From assembly GCA_016211185.1 (NCBI GenBank), contig JACQST010000059.1, positions 1-33,993 on the forward strand: 33,993 nt of DNA, written 5' to 3'. The notes beneath the pieces are model-generated. The model was not told the DNA's origin, did no database searches, and saw only the letters and a list, made by a program, of their open reading frames with translations. Shown here one piece after another: positions 16,001-21,732 of the stretch. The stretch's first letter is position 1. Every line of letters begins with the position of its first letter. Origin of the DNA: Candidatus Woesearchaeota archaeon (GTDB lineage Archaea; Nanobdellota; Nanobdellia; Woesearchaeales; UBA10216). The position numbers and the translations under genes were made by a program.

Positions 16001-16074
16001 AGGATGACGGGATTTTCAAAAAGATTATAAATGCAGTCATCAAAGTCCTAACCTGGCAACGCAAGCCGGAATGA
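13003..16074 (+). CDS. Large secreted multi-domain surface protein (COG1361-like)
   Basis: 1,023 residues. The signal peptide MRHSLKTCQWLLCMLAIAALA ends with ALAKA before D27 and has no lipobox. An N-terminal domain (27-105) has a cysteine pair (CESTDYFKLC). At least eight immunoglobulin-like modules of about 95-125 residues follow, starting near 106, 221, 347, 456, 574, 693, 791 and 887. Each opens like ITRTASKTDLIVGEEAIMTV and KISNTG (charged or Lys-x-Ala-x3 strand, then VxNxG). The last two are shorter and more alike. The protein is very rich in threonine and asparagine, and the coding strand is strongly depleted in T. The C-terminus is a short amphipathic helix (FKKIINAVIKVLTW), not a normal membrane anchor. 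The ATG at 13003 follows GGAAGAG, preferable to the frame start at 12991. Confidence 0.85.
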   Translation: MRHSLKTCQWLLCMLAIAALAKADTQAYSGSIYSGNTITVDKQVMIIYLSSSQNGIVADYSGKLLSVANNSCESTDYFKLCLDNIEMDYVTRKKKIAIRAFSTVPEITITRTASKTDLIVGEEAIMTVKISNTGGIARRTVFSDEFPETFEVYDVEDAELKGNTVYWSGEIARSGSKELSFKLRPKDAYKGGLKAKLDYFDGYSMQSAQSSEISLEATHFFKLEARLGKTEAYVGQLNNLTVNISNRGNSTVNATLEFTFDEGTELMTLPGNLIRTAKNSYRWNGELRKRNLSNNRIFSKALFFEFKTNRIGAIDTTITAQYTDLSTYEKVRLPDERKTISVTDKGLMARSSLSDKIIEPGQRHTLKVWVQNLNPYSDIRDVRVYVQTGLAYLPYLEYGSFKAGEQKQVIQKDIFAPEANTTTGYALNLNVTYKLAGESFSYTFKDTVSVVPPKDLTITQNPSKSTVESGETFQFTVLLQNNRATGLGNIKAYDTPPPEFSVSGPATAIISLSPGATATAYTYSITAPRVNAKKEFTIKTSAQYSDQYNDEVFAKFNTYNYSKEQAITVNPPDFPVAATAAMKESDVYMGGAYDVNYVIRNGHSSLTMTEPALYFPLQPEFDTIESTNHSLPSIDPGETVYISSMHKVRPKLNSSQKIKGAYLTFKDKYGTLYGYNLSDVPVTVKNSFLSGPAIILNKTAPEQANDTDQVQIRIRVLNTGDSTALVDVADGQQAFSTVVKPGTEAVHQYSTILTEEGTQSLPAATANYTYEGRNLHTASETATVKITKKPLVQVELTAPEKANTADGFDVKLKIKSTVTEPLQVTVTDRAREWHIDNFTGQKELTYHTQLPTGQHTLGPATATYNHRNHTYSTETGTATITVTEKELVTIAKTASKTTIRPKQEIQVTLSLKNQQEEPVTGTVTDSDKNWEIDLAPNEARNITYKTKPDQPALKPATITVTYKNATYTFSSEEVQMNITGRKLKDNATNTTAAPEAEAAQDDGIFKKIINAVIKVLTWQRKPE

Positions 16075-16083
16075 GGTGACAAA

Positions 16084-16440
16084 ATGGGCTTCTTTGACAA
16101 AGTCATGTTCTGGAAAAAAAAGGACGACCTGGCACTTGACGGCAACCTTGCAACAGGAATGGACACCCAAAACCCGTTCCCTGCACAAAACCAGTTCCAG
16201 CCAGCACAGCAGCAGCCATTCCAGCAGCAGGGCTTCTACGGCCAAGGGATGCAGCAGGTGCAGCCCCCACAGATGGATGCCTTCCAAAGCTCAAGCGCAT
16301 ACGCAGCAAGCAGACAGCTTGAAGTGGTATCAGCAAAGCTTGACGCGCTCAAGGCAGCCATGGACTCGATGAGCCAGCGCCTCTCAAACATAGAAAGGGC
16401 ATTCCAAGACGATTTCTACAGGAAACGGGGAGGATGGTAA
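16084..16440 (+). CDS. Q/P-rich protein with C-terminal coiled coil
   Basis: 118 residues in three parts. An amphipathic basic N-terminus (MGFFDKVMFWKKKDD) might bind membrane. A low-complexity linker rich in Q, P and F runs from about 33 to 65. A C-terminal heptad helix (about 76-105, VVSAKLDALKAAMDSMSQRL and onward) should form a coiled coil. The Shine-Dalgarno GAGGTGA lies directly upstream and the stop overlaps lspA by 7 bases. There is no signal peptide, so it is probably cytoplasmic and perhaps a scaffold at the membrane. I recognise no named family. Confidence 0.82.
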   Translation: MGFFDKVMFWKKKDDLALDGNLATGMDTQNPFPAQNQFQPAQQQPFQQQGFYGQGMQQVQPPQMDAFQSSSAYAASRQLEVVSAKLDALKAAMDSMSQRLSNIERAFQDDFYRKRGGW

Positions 16441-16877
16441 AAACAAGAAAACCAGAACCAGACCTGCTGCTCACAACAATAGCTGTGCTTGCTTTTGACA
16501 GGCTCACGAAGCACTACGCACAAAACCTAACCGAGCCAATAAGCATAACACCACTGCTAAGCATAAGCCTCGTAAGAAACACAGGAGCAGCATTCGGAAT
16601 ACTCCCCGGAACATCACTCATACTGGCTGCAATAGGCACAGCAGTAATAGCAGCAATCCTACTCAGCTACAGAAAGCTGTCTGCGACCCGGAAAACCCGT
16701 ATAGCAACAGGACTCATACTGGCAGGCACAACAGGAAACCTCATCGACAGGCTCCTCCTTGGATACGTAATAGACTTCATAGACCCAAGCTTCTGGCCCG
16801 CATTCAATGTTGCGGATGCTGCACTGACTGTTGGAGCTGCAATCCTCCTAATCCACATCTACACAAAAAAGAACTAG
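16434..16877 (+). CDS. lspA: Signal peptidase II (lipoprotein signal peptidase)
   Basis: 147 residues with four membrane helices. All LspA signatures are present: DRLTK (22-26), NTGAAF (49-54), GNLIDRLLLGYVIDFID (101-117, catalytic D105) and FNVADAA (124-130, catalytic D128). The enzyme cuts prolipoproteins before the lipidated cysteine in bacteria. Most archaea lack a recognisable LspA, so an intact copy in an archaeal operon is notable. No lipobox protein is visible among the neighbouring secreted proteins, and no lgt is in the window. The gene ends four bases inside the convergent aIF1A gene. Confidence 0.92.
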   Translation: MVKTRKPEPDLLLTTIAVLAFDRLTKHYAQNLTEPISITPLLSISLVRNTGAAFGILPGTSLILAAIGTAVIAAILLSYRKLSATRKTRIATGLILAGTTGNLIDRLLLGYVIDFIDPSFWPAFNVADAALTVGAAILLIHIYTKKN

Positions 16878-17218
16878 AACGACTCAAACTCCTCAGCTTC
16901 CTTCAAATGGCCATTCTGCTTCAGCCACTGCACCTGAGCCTTGGAATACTTGAAGACGATATCGCCCTTCTCATTCCCTGAAAGCTCCCAAGGCTCAACA
17001 AGAACCGTATCACCCTCCCTAATCCAAAGCCTCCTCTTCAGCCTCCCAGGAACCCTGCAAATCCTCGGCTTGCCATCAAGACACCTCACCCTCATCCTGG
17101 TGCCGCCAAGCCTCTGCTCAACAATACCAAGAGCCTGCGCCCCCCTCGGCAACCTCGTCTTCCTGATTTCCTGCTGAAGCTCCTCCCTCTGCTCCTCAAT
17201 CTGCTTCTTAAGACCCAT
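16874..17218 (-). CDS. eif1a: Translation initiation factor aIF1A
   Basis: 114 residues with an S1/OB fold. It binds the A site of the small subunit and, with aIF1, stabilises the open initiation complex. Family text includes GTRMRVRCLDGKPRICRVPG (about 39-58) and the WIREGDTVLVEPWEL strand pair. The C-terminus is KGDIVFKYSKAQVQWLKQNG. A TTG at 17221 extends the frame by one residue, but the ATG at 17218 sits exactly 26.5 nt from the centre of a TATA box, marking a leaderless gene. Convergent with lspA, sharing four bases. Confidence 0.95.
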   Translation of the reverse strand: MGLKKQIEEQREELQQEIRKTRLPRGAQALGIVEQRLGGTRMRVRCLDGKPRICRVPGRLKRRLWIREGDTVLVEPWELSGNEKGDIVFKYSKAQVQWLKQNGHLKEAEEFESF

Positions 17219-17240
17219 CAAGCCAATGACCGCCCAGCCC

Positions 17241-17248
17241 TATTTAAA
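17241..17248 (-). promoter_or_regulatory. TATA box of the aIF1A gene
   Basis: TTTAAATA on the minus strand, centred 26.5 nt from the ATG at 17218. Confidence 0.7.
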
Positions 17249-17280
17249 GTTTTGTAATCTTAAAAACCCTAAAAAGCAAA

Positions 17281-17288
17281 GTTTAAAT
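17281..17288 (+). promoter_or_regulatory. TATA box of the gene at 17329
   Basis: GTTTAAAT predicts a start near 17312, giving a leader of about 17 nt that contains an AAAGGAG Shine-Dalgarno sequence ending at 17319. This is one of the leadered genes in the window. Confidence 0.55.
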
Positions 17289-17328
17289 ACCTGAAATTTA
17301 GAAGCAGAAAAAAAAGGAGCGTGCATGA

Positions 17329-17679
17329 ATGCTTTCTGCCTTGGTCGGGCTGTTTAGGAGAATCACCTTCTTTGAGAAGGCAATACTTGTCGTGGGCCTG
17401 TTCACCATAATAATCGGGTTCTACTTCATACAGAAAGTCTTCAATGTTGACCAGCGCCTAAGCTGGCTTATGCTAATAGCCATATTCAGCTGGCTATCAC
17501 TCCTCATACTGATAATACTGTCCAGCCTCAACGCAGAAGTAAGGGAAGACCTCTCCTCGGTAATAAGGGAAAACGCAGAGGAAACAAGACTTCTAAAGGA
17601 AATAACCTACGAAATGCTCAGCGAGCTAAAGTTGCTAAGGCAAAGCATGAAGGGCACAGGAAGCAAAAAGAAGCCCTGA
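17329..17679 (+). CDS. Small membrane protein with two helices and coiled coil
   Basis: 116 residues. Two membrane helices (about 17-37, ILVVGLFTIIIGFYFIQKVF, and 45-66, WLMLIAIFSWLSLLILIILS) are followed by a charged helix (about 70-108) with heptad spacing and a lysine-rich tail. The architecture suggests a small anchor or scaffold with a cytoplasmic coiled coil. AAGGAG lies about nine bases before the ATG, supporting the start. It is a single gene between aIF1A (divergent) and the DUF457-like gene (convergent, one base between stops). No family recognised. Confidence 0.75.
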   Translation: MLSALVGLFRRITFFEKAILVVGLFTIIIGFYFIQKVFNVDQRLSWLMLIAIFSWLSLLILIILSSLNAEVREDLSSVIRENAEETRLLKEITYEMLSELKLLRQSMKGTGSKKKP

Positions 17680-17680
17680 A

Positions 17681-18223
17681 CTACACATAATCCCTAATCC
17701 TGCCCTTATACTCCTCATAAAGCAGCCACAAAACCAGCAGCACAGCATCCAGAACAGCAAGAAGCATGAACCTGTAAGGCAGGTCTGAGCCCAATACTGA
17801 TGAGGGAACTGCCAGGCTGACAAGGTCAAGCCCAAAATCCTCTGAGTTGAACGGGTAAAAAGGCATAACCGTGCCGTTAATTGTCCCGTCAAGAAAAACA
17901 TGAGACAGCGTGCCAAACGCAAAAAGCAGAGCATACACATGCATGGACTTAGTCCTGAGCACCTTCAGGAAAAGAAAGAAAAACATAACTCCAATAACTG
18001 GCAAAACCAGAGAATGCGTAACGGTGCGGTGAATGCTCGTTATTGGGACAGAGCCAAAATGCGAAGCAACTATGAAGACAGGAATGTCCAAGTCAGGAAG
18101 AAGGCCTGAAATCCCGGCAAAAAGAGCCATCCGCCTGGAGATTTTCCTGCCACGCCTCCCGAAATTCCTGTACATATCCGCCAAAAGAAGCGGGAAAAGT
18201 ATATGCGCTACCGCGAAAGGCAT
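17681..18223 (-). CDS. Membrane-bound metal-dependent hydrolase, DUF457/YdjM-like
   Basis: 180 residues with about four membrane helices. The family's metal-binding residues are visible: an N-terminal H7 in MPFAVAHILFP, LLPDLDIP (about 41-48), IHRTVTHSLVLP (about 64-75) and GTLSHVFLDG (about 104-113). These histidines and aspartates match the DUF457 pattern seen in YdjM-type inner-membrane proteins, for which a phospholipase-like hydrolysis has been suggested. The physiological substrate is not known. A GAGGAG Shine-Dalgarno sequence precedes the ATG by about five bases. A TATA box at 18276-18283, inside the end of the Dph2 gene, gives a predicted leader of about 30 nt, so it can be expressed separately from that operon. 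Confidence 0.82.
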   Translation of the reverse strand: MPFAVAHILFPLLLADMYRNFGRRGRKISRRMALFAGISGLLPDLDIPVFIVASHFGSVPITSIHRTVTHSLVLPVIGVMFFFLFLKVLRTKSMHVYALLFAFGTLSHVFLDGTINGTVMPFYPFNSEDFGLDLVSLAVPSSVLGSDLPYRFMLLAVLDAVLLVLWLLYEEYKGRIRDYV

Positions 18224-18261
18224 CTTAGCTCCTCTTTTTCACAAACAAACAGCCTTAAAAA

Positions 18262-18984
18262 TCAGGCAACTTGCGTATATAAAGGATAAGGGTGCTTCGT
18301 TGCAGCCCTCTGCTCCGGGCCAAGGTTCCTCATTAGCTCCTCTATGTTAATTACAGGCCTGCTGAACTTGTCGTAGTCCTCCATCATCCTTGGGCAAGCA
18401 GTGTTGACATAACACTCAATGAACGGAAAGTTCTGAAGCTCAGTGAAATCAACAGTGTCAGAAACCAGATAGTAGTAGTTCTTGTCAGGGTAAATGCGCT
18501 TCAGAGCCTGCCCTGCCTTCAAGTGCAGCTGGCCAGGCTTGGTAGAGACCAGTATCCCTATCTCTGTTGAGTGCAGAAACTTGGCGTATGCGGCCTTTAT
18601 CTTTCTTTGCTCCTCCTCAGCCTCATATGGGTCAAGCCTGTAGAAGTGCCTGTTGACAGGGTCAAAGACAAAAAGCTCCTTCCCCGACGCCAAAGTGCCC
18701 CTCGGGTGAAACCTCCCGGTCCCGATGAAGAGAACCGCTTCGATATCCGAATCAGTGTTAGCTGGAAAGTCGCAGCCATACATCTGGCCGGCATGCTTTG
18801 AGTGGAAGCCCTTAATTATAGTTACCCTCTTACCGGCGGCCTCAAGCTGCGTCCTCACATCCTCCAGCCTGTGAAGGTGCTGGATATTAGTAACGAGCCC
18901 AATACTCATGGGAAGCTGCGCAACATGAGCAGCCTCAAGAAGAATCTCAGCATCAACCTTTGCCTCAATAAAGAACGTTTTCAT
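18262..18984 (-). CDS. dph2: Short Dph2-type diphthamide synthesis protein lacking domain 1
   Basis: 240 residues, compared with about 340 for archaeal Dph2. Dph2 is a radical-SAM-like iron-sulfur enzyme that puts the 3-amino-3-carboxypropyl group on the target histidine of EF2. The protein begins at what is domain 2 in other members (MSIGLVTNIQHLHRLEDV) and has the second cluster cysteine (C71 in GQMYGCDF), the conserved IGTGRFHPRG, and the third cysteine (C197 in VNTACPRM). Domain 1 with the first cysteine is missing. The ATG directly follows the S8e stop with no gap, so the short start is real and the missing part does not lie just upstream. It may need a separate domain-1 partner, use another ligand, or have a changed role. 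Confidence 0.85.
   Translation of the reverse strand: MKTFFIEAKVDAEILLEAAHVAQLPMSIGLVTNIQHLHRLEDVRTQLEAAGKRVTIIKGFHSKHAGQMYGCDFPANTDSDIEAVLFIGTGRFHPRGTLASGKELFVFDPVNRHFYRLDPYEAEEEQRKIKAAYAKFLHSTEIGILVSTKPGQLHLKAGQALKRIYPDKNYYYLVSDTVDFTELQNFPFIECYVNTACPRMMEDYDKFSRPVINIEELMRNLGPEQRAATKHPYPLYTQVA
18276..18283 (-). promoter_or_regulatory. TATA box of the DUF457-like gene
   Basis: TTTATATA on the minus strand within the last codons of the Dph2 gene. It predicts transcription from about 18253. Confidence 0.5.
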
Positions 18985-19362
18985 CTACTGAAGGAGGACC
19001 GCGTTTATTGCGCCCTCCTGTCCCGGCCTGTTAGTAACCCTTGCCTTCCCAAGGTCAGTATCAATAACAGAGCCCTTCGTGATTATGTTCCTCCTGATAA
19101 AATGCTTGCTCGCAGGGTTGCCAACAACAGCCTTGATATTAGCCTTGACATACTTCCCTGACCTGGCATCATAAACATTAGCAGTGCCAGCAGCCATAAC
19201 CCTCAACTTAACCCCGCCACCCCTGATTCTTGTCCTCTTAATCTGGCCTTCACCAACACGCGAAAAAGTCGGCTCACTGCCGATCTCGCTCAGCCTCTTG
19301 TCACGCAGCTTCTTATACCTGCCACCAGAAGGACTCCTTCTCGATTTAGCCTGAGTAATCAT
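18985..19362 (-). CDS. rps8e: 30S ribosomal protein eS8
   Basis: 125 residues of archaeal S8e, a small-subunit protein. It opens with ITQAKSRRSPSGGRYKKLRD and has the glycine-rich core RTRIRGGGVKLRVMAAGTANV, a characteristic stretch of the family. The end reads GKARVTNRPGQEGAINAVLL. The ATG at 19362 is chosen over 19377 because it matches the family start and lies about 28 nt from a TATA box (TTTATA at 19388-19393). It is followed directly by the Dph2 gene, so ribosome assembly and EF2 modification genes are cotranscribed here. Confidence 0.94.
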   Translation of the reverse strand: MITQAKSRRSPSGGRYKKLRDKRLSEIGSEPTFSRVGEGQIKRTRIRGGGVKLRVMAAGTANVYDARSGKYVKANIKAVVGNPASKHFIRRNIITKGSVIDTDLGKARVTNRPGQEGAINAVLLQ

Positions 19363-19386
19363 ATACAGGAAAGGCATTCATAAGTT

Positions 19387-19396
19387 ATTTATAATA
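19387..19396 (-). promoter_or_regulatory. TATA box of the eS8-dph2 operon
   Basis: ATTATAAATA on the minus strand, centred about 28 nt from the ATG at 19362; predicts a leaderless mRNA. Confidence 0.6.
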
Positions 19397-19431
19397 TTTG
19401 CGGTGCCACAAATAGGGCGCATTTCACAAAC

Positions 19432-19439
19432 TTTATATA
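19432..19439 (+). promoter_or_regulatory. TATA box of the LSm-L37e operon
   Basis: TTTATATA predicts transcription from about 19462, leaving a leader of about 23 nt that contains TGAGGGG (19471-19477) as a ribosome-binding site ahead of the ATG at 19485. Confidence 0.6.
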
Positions 19440-19484
19440 TCAATCAATTTCTTCGCACATTATCGATTTTTGAGGGGTTTTTGA

Positions 19485-19709
19485 ATGGAACTGGAGAGAC
19501 CTTTGGATGCGCTCAACGATGCGCGCAACAAAAGAGTATTAGTGGAGCTGAAGAACGGAAGGCAGTACGCGGGCAAGCTGAAAGCATTTGACATACACGT
19601 AAACATAGTGCTTCAGGACGCTGAGGAACGCGCTGAAGGAGAGACAAAGAGAAAGCTTGGCGTAACCTTCATAAGGGGAGACACAATCATACTGATAACG
19701 CCGGAGTAA
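19485..19709 (+). CDS. Sm-like archaeal RNA-binding protein (SmAP)
   Basis: 74 residues, a full archaeal Sm fold that assembles as a heptameric RNA-binding ring. The Sm1 motif spans RVLVELKNGRQYAGKLKAFD IHVN-type text with the conserved G and D/N residues (about 17-41), and Sm2 is IRGDTIILI (about 63-71), where RGD/RGN binds uridine. The gene starts at ATG with a TGAGGGG site upstream. L37e follows after seven bases, the arrangement seen in many archaea, so the call is firm. Confidence 0.95.
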   Translation: MELERPLDALNDARNKRVLVELKNGRQYAGKLKAFDIHVNIVLQDAEERAEGETKRKLGVTFIRGDTIILITPE

Positions 19710-19716
19710 TGGTGAA

Positions 19717-19881
19717 ATGGTAAAGGGAACTCATTCTATGGGCAAGAAGTCCGGCAAGAAAAACACCATCTACTGCAGGCGCTGCGGAAGCAAATCATAC
19801 AACCTAAACAGGAACAAGTGCAGCAGCTGCGGATACGGAAAATCAGCCAGACTAAGAGGATACAACTGGCAGAAGGGCTGA
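19717..19881 (+). CDS. rpl37e: 50S ribosomal protein eL37
   Basis: A 54-residue protein. It begins MVKGTHSMGKKSGKKNTIYC and has the L37e zinc ribbon: C20-x2-C23 (CRRCG) and C35-x2-C38 (CSSCGYG), followed by SARLRGYNW. The GGTGA just before the ATG acts as the ribosome-binding site. It is cotranscribed with the LSm gene. Length and motif agree with archaeal L37e, which is usually 55-60 residues. Confidence 0.95.
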   Translation: MVKGTHSMGKKSGKKNTIYCRRCGSKSYNLNRNKCSSCGYGKSARLRGYNWQKG

Positions 19882-19884
19882 TAG

Positions 19885-20109
19885 ATGAATCGGGACTGTA
19901 TTTTTCAAGGACTCGGGCAAGAAGACCTCGCCAGAGTTGCAGGACAGACAATCCCCAGATACTCAAGAAGTATACAGCAGGGTGCTGATGCCTTAACCAA
20001 TCTTATACTGATGGACGAGTCCCCAGCCCATCATTCAGCAGATTTCTTCGATACAGCCAAGAACATGCAAATGTGCGAAAAGTTCGAGAATTTGCCGACA
20101 CAAGAATAA
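19885..20109 (+). CDS. Small unknown protein downstream of eL37
   Basis: A 74-residue frame starting three bases after the eL37 stop, with AGAAGG eight bases upstream of its ATG, so translation is credible. The sequence (QTIPRYSRSIQQGADALTNL in the middle) matches nothing I recognise and lacks a membrane segment. In another frame a second stretch (20073 to about 20218) continues with helical, charged text, so the two could be halves of one gene split by a frameshift. The second half runs into the convergent dCMP deaminase. It is equally possible that only the first part is a gene. Confidence 0.4.
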   Translation: MNRDCIFQGLGQEDLARVAGQTIPRYSRSIQQGADALTNLILMDESPAHHSADFFDTAKNMQMCEKFENLPTQE

Positions 20110-20218
20110 GCCAAAAACTGGCGTTACTTATATTGATTCGGCAATCGGAACTAAAACCAAATCAAGAATTCAGGCAGACAAGAAAACTCCTTGAACAAGA
20201 AACAAATGGCGAAATTCG

Positions 20219-20668
20219 CTATCCATACCTCTCGCCCTCAACATTAGCCTCCCTGAGAAGCTCCAGAGTCTCCTCATCCATAGAATAACTCTTGTTATAG
20301 TAAACCTTCCTTATGCCTGCGTTGATGATTGACTTTGCGCAGTAACGGCACGGACAGTGGCTCGTGAAGATTGCGGCGTCCTTTGTCGCTATTCCTTGGT
20401 ATGCTGCCTGAACAATGGCGTTCTCCTCGGCATGGACACACATGCACTCATGCAGCCCCTCGCCGCTCTTAACACTTGATGCACAGCGCTCACAGCCGCC
20501 CTCATTGCAGTTTTTCACTCCGCGAGCAGTGCCATTATAGCCTGTCGAGATAATCATATTGTCCTTAACGACGACTGCTCCAACCTGCCTCCTGACGCAA
20601 GAGCTTTTCTTGGCAATGAGCCTGGAAACCTCAATAAAATACTGCGTCCAACTGATTTTTTCCTGCAT
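20219..20668 (-). CDS. dCMP deaminase
   Basis: 149 residues. Converts dCMP to dUMP, the substrate of thymidylate synthase. The zinc site is H79-A-E81 (HAEENA) plus PC-x2-C (C107, C110), with E81 as the proton shuttle. The family segment RRQVGAVVVKDNMIISTGYNGTARG gives the nucleotide pocket. A second cysteine cluster (C54, C59, C62, C75, C77) matches the extra structural zinc site of phage T4-type dCMP deaminases. GGAGGTGAG precedes the ATG. It follows the UPF0200 kinase gene after six bases, and thymidylate synthase lies further upstream on the same strand. Confidence 0.93.
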   Translation of the reverse strand: MQEKISWTQYFIEVSRLIAKKSSCVRRQVGAVVVKDNMIISTGYNGTARGVKNCNEGGCERCASSVKSGEGLHECMCVHAEENAIVQAAYQGIATKDAAIFTSHCPCRYCAKSIINAGIRKVYYNKSYSMDEETLELLREANVEGERYG

Positions 20669-20674
20669 AAAAGC

Positions 20675-21229
20675 TCACCTCCACACAACCCTCAGCACGC
20701 GAGCCATCTGCTGAGCACGCGCCCTGAACTCATCAATGGTGCCCTCGTTAACAATGGCGTAGTCAGCCATAGCTATCGGGGAAGCTTTGTCAATGTTCTC
20801 AATCTCCGCTATGTCCCTTGACCTCGCCTGCTCCTCAGAAAGGCGACGCTCACCCCTGAAAGCAAGACGCCTATATCTGGTGGCAGGCGACGCATAAATG
20901 GCAAGAAGCACAAGACCTGGAAATTTAGGCTTCAGATAGGTGTATTCCTGCCAGCTATACAAGCCGTCAATAACCACGTCAGAACTACTTAAGGTATCCC
21001 TTATCTTGGGCTCGTTCAGCTTGGCATAAGCATCCATGCCGTGCTCAACACGCAACGTTTCCCTCACAACAGACTCGTTCTCCTCATTGATATCAAGCCC
21101 TCTCCTCTCAAGCTCGTCCATAGTAACAGCGCCGAAACGTATCTTCCTGTATCCTTCCTTCTCAAAAACCTCTGTCGCGGTGCTCTTCCCTGCGCCAGGC
21201 ATCCCCACAATCGCGATAAGCCCATGCAT
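20675..21229 (-). CDS. P-loop nucleotide kinase, UPF0200/dephospho-CoA kinase-like
   Basis: 184 residues. A P-loop GMPGAGKST (about 8-16) starts a kinase fold similar to adenylate and dephospho-CoA kinases. The text after the P-loop (KEGYRKIRFGAVTMDELERRGL) and the AFRGERR arginine lid fit the archaeal UPF0200 group, whose substrate is not settled. An in-frame TTG or ATG as far as 21292 is possible. The ATG at 21229 gives the usual MHGLIAIVGMPG start and is 25.5 nt from a TATA box at 21252-21257. It is cotranscribed with dCMP deaminase, suggesting a role in nucleotide supply, which is an inference. Confidence 0.85.
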   Translation of the reverse strand: MHGLIAIVGMPGAGKSTATEVFEKEGYRKIRFGAVTMDELERRGLDINEENESVVRETLRVEHGMDAYAKLNEPKIRDTLSSSDVVIDGLYSWQEYTYLKPKFPGLVLLAIYASPATRYRRLAFRGERRLSEEQARSRDIAEIENIDKASPIAMADYAIVNEGTIDEFRARAQQMARVLRVVWR

Positions 21230-21295
21230 AACGCGAAGTTGTCCACGAAGATTTAAAAAGGTTTTTGGAAAGTTGGAAATACAGAAGAGCAAAAA

Positions 21296-21562
21296 TTATC
21301 TGCCCAAAAGCCTATACGGGAGTTCACAGCCTATAACACCTGCAAGTCCATAAAGAACGCCAAGAGGAACTGCATTAATGCCCAGCTCGGGATTAGCGGT
21401 AACCACGACAGCTGAACCCGCGCAACCCGCAACAATCGGATAAGCATATTGCCTGGCCAATCTCATGGATGCCAGTGCCAAGCCGCTACCAACTCCTATT
21501 GCAGCACCAACACCCAAACCAATCGGATTGATGTTGCTCACCAAGTCCTGAATTCCGTCCAT
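21296..21562 (-). CDS. Small glycine-rich membrane protein
   Basis: 88 residues with probably two to three membrane helices rich in glycine and alanine (IGLGVGAAIGVGSGLALASM and VPLGVLYGLAGVIGCELPY). No family recognised. The ATG at 21562 is about 27 nt from a TATA box at 21586-21593 and should be leaderless. It ends 66 bases before the start of the UPF0200 kinase gene, which has its own promoter. Small size and lack of motif limit what can be said. Confidence 0.65.
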   Translation of the reverse strand: MDGIQDLVSNINPIGLGVGAAIGVGSGLALASMRLARQYAYPIVAGCAGSAVVVTANPELGINAVPLGVLYGLAGVIGCELPYRLLGR

Positions 21563-21585
21563 GCGTTACCTACAAGAAGACCTAA

Positions 21586-21593
21586 TATATAAA
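21586..21593. promoter_or_regulatory. TATA box, possibly bidirectional
   Basis: On the minus strand TTTATATA is centred 27.5 nt from the ATG at 21562. The core is nearly palindromic and on the + strand would predict transcription from about 21616, the start of the candidate RNA described next. Confidence 0.5.
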
Positions 21594-21615
21594 TGTTTCG
21601 TTACTAAGCAGTAGC

Positions 21616-21724
21616 AATAACGCTAAAAAAATCCGTTACGCTAAAAACGCAGCGTTTTTGGCTCTTAAGGGGAAAACTTAGGGTGTGGTACCCACAGAGC
21701 AGGGTAACTAGCCTGCAATTTTTT
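21616..21724 (+). ncRNA. Candidate small structured RNA
   Basis: The 170-bp gap between two reverse-strand genes is unusually rich in hairpins. On the + strand these are 21640-21662 (AAAAACGC/GCGTTTTT), 21684-21696 (TGTGG/CCACA, 3-nt loop) and 21699-21716 (GCAGG/CCTGC, 8-nt loop), the last followed by six T (21719-21724), which is terminator-like. A TATA element lies 26 bases before 21616. This gives a promoter, a structured body and an end within about 109 nt. No box C/D or known RNA family was recognised. The alternative is that these hairpins only terminate thyA from the other strand. Confidence 0.35.
21625..21662 (-). terminator. Possible thyA terminator
   Basis: Read on the minus strand, the hairpin at 21640-21662 is followed after eight bases by seven T (21625-21631). 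It lies about 70 bases past the thyA stop and fits an intrinsic-type terminator for that gene. Confidence 0.4.
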
Positions 21725-21732
21725 CTTCCTTG

